A stretch of DNA of 64,000 nt from Numida meleagris (taxonomy: Eukaryota; Chordata; Aves; Galliformes; Numididae): NCBI RefSeq assembly GCF_002078875.1, contig NC_034413.1:61868453-61932452 (forward strand). Reading direction: 5' to 3'. This document shows positions 51,531 through 61,476 of this stretch, one piece after another. Position 1 is the stretch's first letter, and every line of letters begins with the position of its first letter. A program made the translations under genes and the position numbers. The notes beneath the pieces are model-generated. The model was not told the origin of the DNA. It searched no databases and saw nothing but the letters and a program-made list of their open reading frames with translations.

Positions 51531-53671
51531 ATAATGTCTAATTATTTTCTAAGGCTAGGAACCGAAAGATCTCAGCCTGATCCCCAGGTCCTGATGAAAA
51601 TAAAAAGGAAATGCATAAAAGATTGACTCACAGTTGCTGAGTTCCCTTAGCATCTCTATTAGTGTTTGTTTAAAGCGAAATGAATAAAATCTCCTATGGA
51701 TGGAGATGAAGCTCAGCCTCTGTCACAGACTGTGCATTAATTTGATATCCTTCTGATGTTTTGAACAGTTTTGTGCCATGTATGAGAAGGCTGTTGGCTT
51801 AGGTGGGTTGCACAGGGTGTGGTGTTTTAGGCTTCAGATACTAAATTCAGCTTATTAGAGACCACATGTGCACAGAGGCTAATGAACTTGGGGGTTTGCT
51901 GCAAGGAGCTGTACCTTTATTGAAGCTTTGCCTATTCTTTGGCGTGCTTTCAAGCTGAGGCTACTGTTCAAATGTGTGGACATTCAAAGGCTGCGCTGGG
52001 AGGCTTGGCGCTGCCAAGTACCTCGTGGAAGGAATAACAATCTCAGCAATTAGCAGTCTCCCTTGAAACCCGGCCCTGACTCTCACGCTGTTGCAGGCAG
52101 GGGAGGGAAGGGAAAGGGGCTGTGCTCGAAGCTACTCTCCTTCTGCGAGCTTTTGAGCAGTGGGAAATCAGAGGGACCGACTTGCTGATGTACAGGGGGT
52201 AGAAAAGCTGCTGGAACTGTGACAAGAACTGGCAAAGCTTGGAAGCAGAGGAAGCCCAAAGCATCGCTATCCAATGGTTGTGACCTGAAGGATGTTCTAG
52301 CAAGCAGTGGCAGTATGTAATTAACAGAAGTAAGGACAGAATAAGGAAACATGGAGAAAATAATATTAGTCTTGGACTGAGCCTACATATTACATATAAA
52401 AACAGCATTCATCTTTTCCTTTTAGAATAAATGCAGCAATGTATTGAATATAACTTTTCTCTCAGCTGGGATAAAGTGTTTGGCACCTGGCACAGCAGTA
52501 TGAGTCTTCTATGCAGGCCATCTATTTGGTTTCCATGGTTCTTGCAGTGTGTCAGGGGGTCACCTGGAAAGCGAAGTTATGGCATGGGTCTGTGTCAGTC
52601 TGCACAGTGGTGGCATAAAACATTTACTCCATACAACCACAACATAGGAGTACTGGAGATTAGATTTTATGGTTGGATCCTCAATAAGGTTCCCATTAGG
52701 CACTTTCCACACCTTTTTGTCTACTGTACTGTTTTTATACACACACATGCAGAAATAAGTAGACTTAATTAAGCACAAGCTCAATTGCTGCATGGCTCTT
52801 CAGTTATATAGCAAGAGAGCCTTCACAAGTCTGTGAAGGTCCCAGGGATTGTTGGTGTTTCCATTGCAGAGCTGAAAGCGAGCTCTAGCTTTGGCTCTGC
52901 ATGGGATGAAGAGCACAGGCAATGCCAGCCATGCTTCCACTGGTAATTACTGCAGTGTCTCTGTTAGCTTTTGCTAATCTGCCCAGATGAGGGAGGACCG
53001 TCCAGTCTGATCTGCAGTCCCAGGACTGTAAATGCTTCCTGTGAGGCCAGGTGTTACTGTTTATTAGTTAATAAGGAGAATAATAACCTTTGTTGGTGAA
53101 GTTTGTAGCTCTGGGCCAATTTATATTAGTTGTTAATGATTTTTACAAATTAATATTGCTTTCTTTCTAGCTGGTGCTGTCTTTAGATTCAGTTCAATCC
53201 AGTTCAGTCCTTCCTCTGGGAAGTCAAATCTTTCTGCTGCCTGCAGTGGGGAAGAATGGCAGGGGATCCTGGCAGGCTCCTGGGGAGCTCAGGGCACTGA
53301 AATGTTCTTTCTTCGCATCAAGGATCAGGCTGTCATCCGCAGAGGAGCAGTCGGCAGATGCAGAGTGTCCAAGCCTATTTATCTCTGCCAGATGGTGCTA
53401 AAATACAAGTCCGGAGCACATGTTGCTCTATTCAACAGAATGCTTGTGCCATGCTGTGGCCTTGCTGCCTCTGAACCAATGAGCCTCAGCCAGTGAAATC
53501 CCAGTGGCAAAGGCCCCAGCAGCCCTCAGCTAAGCCCCTGTGCATGGCTTGTGGAGCTCAGAGAGCCCAGCTAGGAAGGCTCACAGCCCTGTGGGGACAG
53601 ACAATAGCAAGCTAGAAGGGAAGGCTGGGGTTAAAGAGAGCTTAGCACGTACAAAAAAAAGGTAAATATTT

Positions 53672-53760
53672 GAGGCAGAAAAGCAGAAAGAAAGAATAAT
53701 GGAGAGAGAAAGGCTGGAGAAGGAAGCAGAAAATATTAAGACAAGGAAAAGGGAGGATGA
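53672..53760. repeat. Polypurine tract
   Basis: About 89 bases with only a dozen pyrimidines by hand count (GAAAGAAAG, GGAGAGAGAAAGG, GGAAAAGGGAGGATGA pieces). The mirrored minus-strand frame encodes low-complexity Ser/Phe/Leu peptide and is not a gene. Confidence 0.75.
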
Positions 53761-53849
53761 CATTCTGCCAGGAAACAAAGGGATGGCTGTATGAGCAAAG
53801 CACTGGGGAAGCATTGGGGAAATGAGGGTTGAGCTCTGCACAAACTTTC

Positions 53850-53925
53850 TGTCTGACACTGAACAAGTCAATTCTCTCTGTCTCCATTTGCAAAGACTAC
53901 AATGGGAATAATAAAGCCTCCTTTG
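53850..53925 (-). mobile_element. MIR-like SINE remnant, reverse orientation
   Basis: The plus strand reads TGACACTGAACAAGTCAATT, then CTCTCTGTCTCCATTTGCAA, then AATGGGAATAATAAAGCCTC. This parallels the reverse complement of MIR (TGACCTTGGGCAAGTCACTT, CTCTGTGCCTCAGTTTCCTC, AAATGGGGATAATAATAGTACC). The match is colinear over about 75 bases and in the opposite orientation to the copy at 51380-51530. It is diverged; family call from recognition. Confidence 0.62.
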
Positions 53926-54547
53926 TTCTACCTCTCTCTGCTCACATCAGACGTCCCTTCTGTTTGCACCTTGTAGAAAGGCAAGATGCTACTATACTGG
54001 AAACAAAAAATAAAGTCCACTGAGACTTTGAGGGGGAAAAAGACAGGTAGGAAGGCAAATAGGTTGTGATAAACCTAGGAGATAAAATTTGAGAAAAAAT
54101 AATAAAAAAAAGAGACATATAGGAGAGGCCTTTATTAAGGGTAGAAGAAAGAAGCAATATGGACCAGATTAATCCTACTGTTGCCTCTTGGACTCCAGTG
54201 GAGCTCCTCAAGGGGTGAGTTTAGCCTAAGGAGTTCAGTTTTGTTTGGTTAAAGAAACTTCATGCCAAAGTTTTTAAATAGTCAAATCTGTTCTGAGAAC
54301 TACGAGAATGTGGGCTGGCTTTCGTGAAACATTGCATGGGACTTGGGACGAACAACTCCCGCTGAAGGCAATAGGAGCCAAGTGATTAAGCCCCATGCAG
54401 TGCTTTGACAGGAGGCCTTCTTCTACCCTACGCATACGTTTCTCAGCATAGAAAGTATTTCCATATTTCCAGCAGCTGATCTTTATTTGAAGCCAAGAGC
54501 ATGCTGCATTTTTTTAGATGTAGAGCTAAAGCTTTTCTAGGAAGACC

Positions 54548-54650
54548 AACTCTGGATCAGACCATGGGTCCATGTAGCCCAAGACAGTAACTCCAACAGA
54601 GGCCACTGACCTCTGCTTAGAGAAAGAAATCCTAAAGCCTGTGAGGCTCC
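54548..54650. repeat. Ancient amniote interspersed repeat (GGATCAGACCA...GGTCCAT family)
   Basis: The stretch CTGGATCAGACCATGGGTCC followed by ATGTAGCCCAAGACAGTAAC and CAACAGAGGCCACTGACC resembles a repeat frequent in turtle and crocodilian genomes, as I recall it: GGATCAGACCAAAGGTCCAT, CTAGCCCAGTATCCTGTC, GACAGTGGCCA. I believe it belongs to the CR1/L3-type ancient LINE tails but cannot confirm the family. Orientation is therefore left open. Confidence 0.5.
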
Positions 54651-56780
54651 TTCCAGGGATAATTTATATTTCACTCCAGGAGTTAAGAGTTTGGCTTTCA
54701 CTCCAAAGACTGAAGGCTTATATTCTTTCCAAAACTCTTGTTTGTTTTCTTAATCTTTACAGTTCCCTGGAGATTTTTGCTGTTTGCTGATCTGTGGCCC
54801 ACTGGGGAAGCCCTTTGAGCTGTTGACCTCTGTGTCCTGCAGCAGCAAGTTCCCTGGGCCATCGGGGGCATTTGTGCAGGGAAAAAAGAAAGATCTTCTT
54901 TTTTTGGTTTGCTGCATTTAATGTGGAAACGTGCCTTAAGCTTCCCGTCTCACCCAGCTGGGTTCTCATTACAGCATCTCACCTAAAACTGTGAGATGCT
55001 TCTGCTGCACAGGGAATCCCTGCTAGGAGACGAGCTGTGCATTTGCAACATTGATCTGCCCTGAAAAATGACTCAGCTGTGCTGAGCATCCACTTTTTGA
55101 ATTCTTCAGTGTTTCCAAGCTTCCAAGAATACATTCCTCTGATAGTGACTCCTGCAGGCATGGCATGCTTTCTTCTTGCGTGGGGACAGCATGCTAAGCC
55201 AGGACGTGGCAAAATCGTGAAATGCTGAGGGGTGACTGGTATATGGCACCATGCTCTCTGTACATCTGATTCTCTTTTGGTAAAGAAGTGATTGCAATGC
55301 TCAAGCTTCCTTGTAGAACATGGTGAGACTTGCAGGTGAAAGAGCAGGAGGGGTGCGTAGGATGATGGTGAACCAGCAAACCAGTGCATGGATGAAGTGT
55401 CAGATGGATCGGTGTTCAGCCTGCCCTTCCTTCACCCATCTGTCCTTCTCTGTTCATCCACTGCAGAGAGACTTGAGTCTTGTAAGGGCAGGAGAGCAGT
55501 GTCAGGAAGGATGCAACGTATGGCCTTCATCAGTGTCCAGGAACGAACTGGCTAGGTGGCTGTATATCCAGAGCTCTGTGGAAAAATTAGATGGTGCTAT
55601 GCAGAAATGGCTTCAGATCCAGCACGCAAGTAAACAAAACAACTGTATTAGAAACAGCTGGGGGCTAGGATGAAACGGAGCATTATTAGGGATATGTTTG
55701 TAATAACTTATGTACTGGGTAATGCATTGTTGCTGTTCTGGGCCCTCCTGGAGACAGATTTACCATTGCTTTTGGAGCTCTCATTACAGCCATTGGTTTT
55801 CCTGTTCATATATCCCCTCTCCCACTCCTTACTGGAAAACCTAACAGCATGCTCTGGGATGTAGCTGCCAACGTGTGGCTTTTGTCAGGAGCTGGAGTCA
55901 TCTCAGAGGCAGTGGCCACAGCCCAGTATGCAGTTCTGGAGCTGCTGCTTGAATGAGCACATACATTGCCCAGAGCCGGGGCATTGCTTCAGACGGTGTT
56001 CTACCTTTGGGAATTTAACCCCTCATCCTGAGGGAAGTTTTGCAGATTTGGGGAGCTTTTGTGGATTCCCTGGCTGGAAGGAGGGCTCAGTTTTCCAATT
56101 CCTTCATTGTTTTGAAGGGGACTGACCTGTCCTGGGAAATACTGAGAAACGTGAAAACATCTGCTGGTGGCACCACCCCCACTGGTGTCTGTTCTTGCCT
56201 CTCCTGCACACAGCCAGGGCACCGGGGCCATTAGCAGCAAGCTCTCTGCCTGCAGCTCTGGATGTGATCATCTTTTAAAATCACACAGCTTTCTCCTGGT
56301 TTCCGTGTGTATTGCCTCTGTGAGATATACAGAGATAGGAGAGTGTTTTAAGTTGTCCTCAAGCCCTTGACATAGTAGGATAAGTTAATAGCAAAGTCTC
56401 ATTTCTTTAATGCAGAGTATACAAAGTCCTGCTTTCTTGAACACAGAAAGAATTCAGCAACCAGAAATAAAATTCTAAGTGCTTTTCTGACACTTAATGC
56501 TCCTAAAAAAATCTCTTAGGGCTGTGTTCCAGAGCCTATTCAAATGCAGTTACATTGGTTTCTCCTCCAGAACTTCTGAAGTGGTGAAATCCTCAAAGTT
56601 GATGAATTGGGATGAGTTGATTCTCTGTATGTTGTTTTCATGAGCATATCTCTGTTGATGCTATTGGTATTTATCAACTGTAAGGGTCTAGCTCTTGGTG
56701 CTTTTATGCAAGGTACAGACTTTCTCCAGTCTCATTTTAAGAAATACGTGCTGTCCGTGAAACTTGCAGAAAGTACATGC

Positions 56781-56819
56781 TCTCATCTAATGTGGCTTTC
56801 TTGTCTTCCTCTTTTGCAG
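56781..56819 (+). other. KALRN: 3' splice site of KALRN intron 1 (branch region, pyrimidine tract, AG)
   Basis: A candidate branch point, TCTAAT with the A near 56789-56790, lies about 30 bases before the acceptor. It is followed by a pyrimidine-rich run (56796-56816: CTTTCTTGTCTTCCTCTTTTG) and CAG ending at 56819. This spacing and composition are those of a standard U2-type acceptor. No other AG intervenes between the branch region and the exon. The coding match starting right after the AG fixes the boundary. Confidence 0.88.
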
Positions 56820-56894
56820 GTTCATTCCGAAATGATGGCTTGAAAGCTGCTGATGTCCTTCCTATACTAAAGGAGAAAGTGGCCTTTGTATCAG
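56820..56894 (+). CDS. KALRN: Kalirin (KALRN) internal coding exon, second coding exon of the full-length form
   Basis: Kalirin is a large cytoplasmic Rho guanine-nucleotide exchange factor with a SEC14 domain, spectrin repeats and, in long forms, two DH-PH modules. It acts on Rac/RhoG and RhoA in dendritic spines and secretory cells (family knowledge). Seen here: an AG-flanked 75-base exon whose frame reads S-FRNDGLKA-A-DVLPILKEKVAFVS, with a glycine codon split at both edges (phase 1 in, phase 1 out). From memory this matches mammalian kalirin residues about 23-48, immediately before the SEC14 domain, with one difference (the second Ala of KAAD is Ser in mammals). The paralogue TRIO reads NDEMKAMDVLPILKEKVAYLSG at this place, so GLKA and AFVSG favour KALRN. 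The frame is closed by intron sequence on the 3' side, as expected. Being phase-symmetric, the exon could be skipped without shifting frame. Neither neighbouring exon is in the window. The remaining doubt is exon numbering, which depends on isoform. Confidence 0.93.
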
Positions 56895-56900
56895 GTGAGT
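56895..56900 (+). other. KALRN: 5' splice site of KALRN intron 2 (CAG|GTGAGT)
   Basis: The exon ends CAG and the intron starts GTGAGT, a full-consensus U1-type donor. The coding similarity to kalirin stops exactly here: the next expected residues after the split glycine (RDKRGG) are absent and the frame continues into unrelated sequence. Confidence 0.92.
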
Positions 56901-58074
56901 GCATACTTCCCAGTTCCCTCTATCCCAGCACAAGTGCTGCCTGCTGCATGCTGGTCCTTATGGAGCAGCCACAAGGGATGAGTTTCACGTTTGAATGATA
57001 GTACTTAAATTAGCTCTTCTGCTAAAAAAAAAAAGGGCTGTATGTGGAACAGGGCTACGCAGTAGCACCCAGAGAGCTGGAAACTAGCCCAGCTCCAGCC
57101 CAGACCTGGGCTGTTTCAGGACCCAGGATGGTTCGGTGAATCACCAGTGTTTATTTCACCATTCCAATCAGCTTGCACTAGAAGTACATCTGAAGCAATT
57201 GTAAACTTGCATGAAGTCATTCAAACTACAGTATAAAAAGTGGGCATTTCCAGTGCCAGTTTTTTTGCCCAGGGCAAGTCATTCCACCTGCTTTTGGTGA
57301 TCTTGCCTAATGCAAGAAGAAAGCTAGCATCAAGCAGTCAGCCTGCTCTGCCCCTTGTTTGCTATCTTTAAGTGCTCCGAAGAGAGGAATGTCGTCATAA
57401 AAACAGTGTACCTGCAGATCTGCTTGTGACATGAAGCTGAACTGGGTGCTCTGGGGATGCAAAAGGGAGGAATTTGTGCGGCAGCCATACTGGAATTTAG
57501 TTCTTGGCTTCAGATGGAATAGTTAATAACAACAACTTGTCTGGATTGTTTGTATAGCCCCTTCCCTCGTGGTGCCTGAGTTCATCTCAGAGCCAGGGGG
57601 TTTCACATCAGCCCATCAGTTTATTACACGCTGTCCTGGGCCAAACTTGCCTTGTATGTGTGGAGGAGGGTTGAATGAGCTGTGCCAACACACCCCAGGG
57701 TTTTCTCACGGTGATCTGCTGCAGATGCAGGTCCTCATAGACTAACCATGCTCAAAATGTGCCTGTTCCTGGCCCAGCTCTCTAGACAGCAGCCCCAGGA
57801 TTTCAACCTGCTCTCCAGAGTCTCCAAATGCAATGGCTGTGGGCAACAGGTGTCTGGGGCCTTTGTAGAAAGAATATGCTGAGGCTCTGGTGTATTACAA
57901 TAGCCCCAGCATCGCCCTCCAGCACAGAGTTTAAGAACTGCTCTAACTTTCCCTGGGCTGGTGTATGCAGATGAAGACAAGAATTTGAGTGCTTCAGCTG
58001 ATGGCTAGGTTCTTTTTAATTAAAATGGAATAACTTCTTAAAATACGCTTTGAGCGCATACGAGAAAGTTTGCC

Positions 58075-58094
58075 AAAAAAAAAAAAAAAAAAAA
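58075..58094. repeat. Poly(A) tract, A20
   Basis: A run of 20 A followed by G and A6, in intron 2. It is the longest homopolymer in the window. No retroposed gene sequence is recognisable just upstream. Confidence 0.9.
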
Positions 58095-61000
58095 GAAAAA
58101 ATTGCTGAGCTCTGTGACAAATAAAACCCAACCATATATCTTCTTGCTGTAGTTAGCACAGAGTCTGTGAGCACATTGCATTTGCAATCAGACTTCCTGG
58201 AGGAAAAGCAGAGTTTTACTTAGTTGCCTTCAGAGCTTTACACTACAGTTAATGATAACAGAACAGTGACGTTGTCAAGGAGTTCATCTTGTCCTTACAC
58301 CATCAGAATTTATCTGCACACAAAATATTCTGCTGAACATCTCAATTGCATGTTGTTGTTTTTTTCTTTTCTCATCTGCCCTAACTCACCTCCTTGTCTT
58401 TTCAACCCTGATGTGGCAGAGAGCAAATGAGCTCAGGATGGCAGGGCTGCACCGCTCTGTGTTTCAGCGTCGTGCATGCCCCACACCTTAACCATGCAGA
58501 GCATGAGGAGAGCAGGCAGGTCACCTGCCCACAGCACTGTGCAACCTCAAGGGCATGTTCAAGCTTGCAGAAGTGCACTTAAATTCTGAATTGAAATACA
58601 GCTCTTAACTAGCTGGGCGCAGATTCACCCAGCCCAAATTACGCCTGGGGCTCAGTGCCTGGTGCTTTCTCCCTGCTGGCTCAGCCAGTGGCAAGCATGG
58701 AGCTTTGCATCAGCATCACTGCACCGAGGGAGGATTTAGGGGTGGATAACGGTGCAATTTTATTCCTGGAACTGGTTTTTGACTTCTTCCAGTGACCCTG
58801 TTTATAAGCTGGACTGAACTCGACCAAAGTTCATCTGTCTGTATATTGAAATAGCACCTGAAAATCCCATTCCAGCTCTCATAAGCAGAAAGAGAGCCTG
58901 AGCAGTCACAGTGCATCCCAGCCATCACAGTCTGATCGTTTCCATCACTGGCCTTGTTGCAGCAGATTAAGCCAGGGACGGGAGGAGGCTTTGGCCGCCT
59001 GCTTGTTGCCTAAACCCTGATAAAAATCTTGGCTTTGCCTGTGTGGTTCACTGTGTCGCTTCCAGCAATGGAATGGCTTTGGGAACCATTAGGGACCCAG
59101 CTACAAGCCAGAGGCTGATTTTTATATTCTAAGGAGGAGATGAGCACAGAAGAAAGGAAATAAAACAGGTTGTAGATTATTTTGGTGGATTTTTTCAGTG
59201 AGAGGTGGTGAAAGTGATATTTTGGAAGCTGTGGCTACAGCCTTTCCTGGGAAACACAGATGCTGCTTTGGAAGGAAGGTTAAACTTGGGATGCTGTTCA
59301 GCTGCTTGATTATATTCTTAGGAGATCTTCTGTTATCAGTGCAGCATGGAAGGAAGTGGATGAGACCCTCAGGAGAGGGAGGGGAACAAGTTACCATGTT
59401 GGAGCTTCTCATACACTTAGAATGTGAAAAGCTTTTTAGTTGATTAATGCAGAGGTCCTGCTGAAACTATTTGCCCTTTCCTTACATCCCAGCCAGAAGA
59501 GTTTTGCAGGATCTCTCCCAGCACTTTCTGAGAGGGTGGGTGAGCATGGAAGAGTCAGCATCAAAAGGCAGAAGGGTACAATAATTTGTTGATTTGGTAA
59601 CAGGGGCACAGTGACGTCTGAGCCTGACTGAGCCTGAAGGGAAAACAGAGATTTCCCAAAAGGTCCTTCCGAGGGAGAGGCTCAGTGTAAATTGGTAGAT
59701 AAAAGGACAACTTTGCAATTAGGCTGCGCTAAATTTAGGCTGGCAGGATGAATCTGAGAGGAAGGGTGAGAAATTGTTTCGTTTCTGAGACTGGAGTCTG
59801 GGAAACATTTGCTCTGAGGTAAAGGCTGTTACGAGGGAAGACACTGACCTTCCCAAAAAACATGTGTCTCAAGTCACAACAGGTCACTTAGGGTCAGAAA
59901 TGAGATCCTGGGGCCCTCTGGGTGCTGGAAGTGTTCAGATCCAGGTTTCAGGAGGTCCCCAGCGCTGACATGTGGACACTGGAATTTGTACTGGGAATGG
60001 AACTAACCAAAATATTTAAATTTTGAATTATGTAAACATTCCGTGTTTCCACAAAAAGTTTTGATTCAAATTTTAGTAGTTTCTATTCTTCTCTTCCTCT
60101 GGAATGGAAATTTCAAATGAAACATCAACAATTCTTCTATATTTTGTTAGAGGAAAACATCTTCTTGTTTATACCATTCCCTCATGTTGTCTGAAATCAA
60201 CGGAAATTCCAAAAAGAGGAAATATGCTGTTAGAAATACATAGCAATTGCTTGACTATTTAATTTTCTTAGTGGTTTTAGTTCATCATCCTTTCATCTAA
60301 ATTTTGCTGCTGCATTGATTCAGCTATTTCTTTGAAGAAGAAATGAGGAAGTTTAGACTGTAAAGTTTCCAGGTCTTTTGATGAGACCTGAGGCTGCATT
60401 TTCTGTTTGGCTTGGTTTTGTTTCTTTTGCTTTTTAAGATGTTTGGTCATTTGTGAGGATAAAGAAGAGCCTTTACTTATAGGGACTGTATAGCTATCAT
60501 TATCAGCACCCTAAGCTTAGAGAAGAAATCAAAAAGTTCCCTGGGATTTCTGATTTCACTTAGAGGTTGTGATGATACCTAGCTAAAAATTTGCTAGTGT
60601 GCAGAATTAGTTGCCATTATTCTTTCCATAGGTCTTAACCATAGCAATGGACTACATGGAATGATTTCTGAGGAGAGTGCCTAGTCACTGCCTGCACTTA
60701 CTCTCCTGACTCTCAGCAAGATCCACTACCATCTCCTTACAGCAGGGATATTTCTCCTTTATGTACTTCCTTGTAGCATGGGTGAGAGTAGGGATTGCTG
60801 CCCTGTGAAGACACAGAACAGTTCAAGTCCCATACAAAACTAGACAAAAAATCAACCCAATCACAATATTTATCTGAAAAGTCCCAGGAGGACATATGGG
60901 ATGTAAATAACACTGTGGGTGCCATCCAAACACACTGGGCTCCTGACCACCTCCTTGAACAGAGCACATGGGCCCCCACATCCAGTCATGTGAGTTTAGC

Positions 61001-61412
61001 TTTTAAATTAATGATAGGGACTTTTGAAATAACAATAAGAGGAAGGAACTAAGCCCGTGAAGTAAGAAGGTCTGTATGCATCCCATCCTGTTCCAGCTCA
61101 CAGGGCTTTCTACTCCCAAAGAACACAGTGAGCTCCATATGTTTCTCAGCAGAGGGCTGTTCTTCATTTACACAGGCAGGTAAGAGGTGTCCTTATGTAG
61201 AAATGCAGCTTGGGAGTTTATAAATCAATATAAGGAACCAGGGAGGCAACTGTAGCATCTGAGATAATTAATGTGGTAACAACCAAATGTTTTTGTCATT
61301 TGGCAGTAGGGTGTGCACTTGTATCCCACTGATAAGACTCATCTCCTCTGAAGACATTCTTATTTCTGTTAAAATACTTTGGTTCGTAGGCTTATGGTGT
61401 CATTTTTGGTTG

Positions 61413-61427
61413 TTTTTTTTTTTTTTT
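61413..61427. repeat. Poly(T) tract, T15
   Basis: Fifteen T followed by CCTTAG, giving the appearance of a very strong 3' splice site on the plus strand (see the candidate microexon at 61434-61476). Confidence 0.9.
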
Positions 61428-61433
61428 CCTTAG

Positions 61434-61476
61434 GAATCAATTTTAATGTACAAGAAGCACTGAAATTCACAAAGGG
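61434..61476 (+). other. Candidate cryptic microexon in intron 2
   Basis: T15-CCTTAG precedes 61434, and GGG|GTGAGA follows 61476. If joined after the exon at 56820-56894, the 43 bases stay open (split glycine, then INFNVQEALKFTK) but end in phase 2, which would break the frame of the next kalirin exon. The peptide is not part of kalirin as I know it. Confidence 0.2.

Noticed and set aside
53581..53893. Minus-strand frames with hydrophobic Ser/Leu/Phe stretches resembling membrane segments
   Set aside because: They arise from the polypurine tract read on the opposite strand; low complexity with no family resemblance.
1..56819. KALRN first coding exon inside the window
   Set aside because: No frame contains the MTDRFWDQWYLWYL wording expected for it, so it lies upstream of position 1 or a different first exon is used.
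57270..57330. GGGCAAGTCATTCCACCTGC as a third MIR-like copy
   Set aside because: Only about 20 bases resemble MIR (GGGCAAGTCACTTAACCT); the following sequence does not stay colinear.
58075..58094. Poly(A) run as the tail of a processed pseudogene
   Set aside because: The sequence upstream shows no open or decayed coding frame and no AATAAA signal at the right distance.
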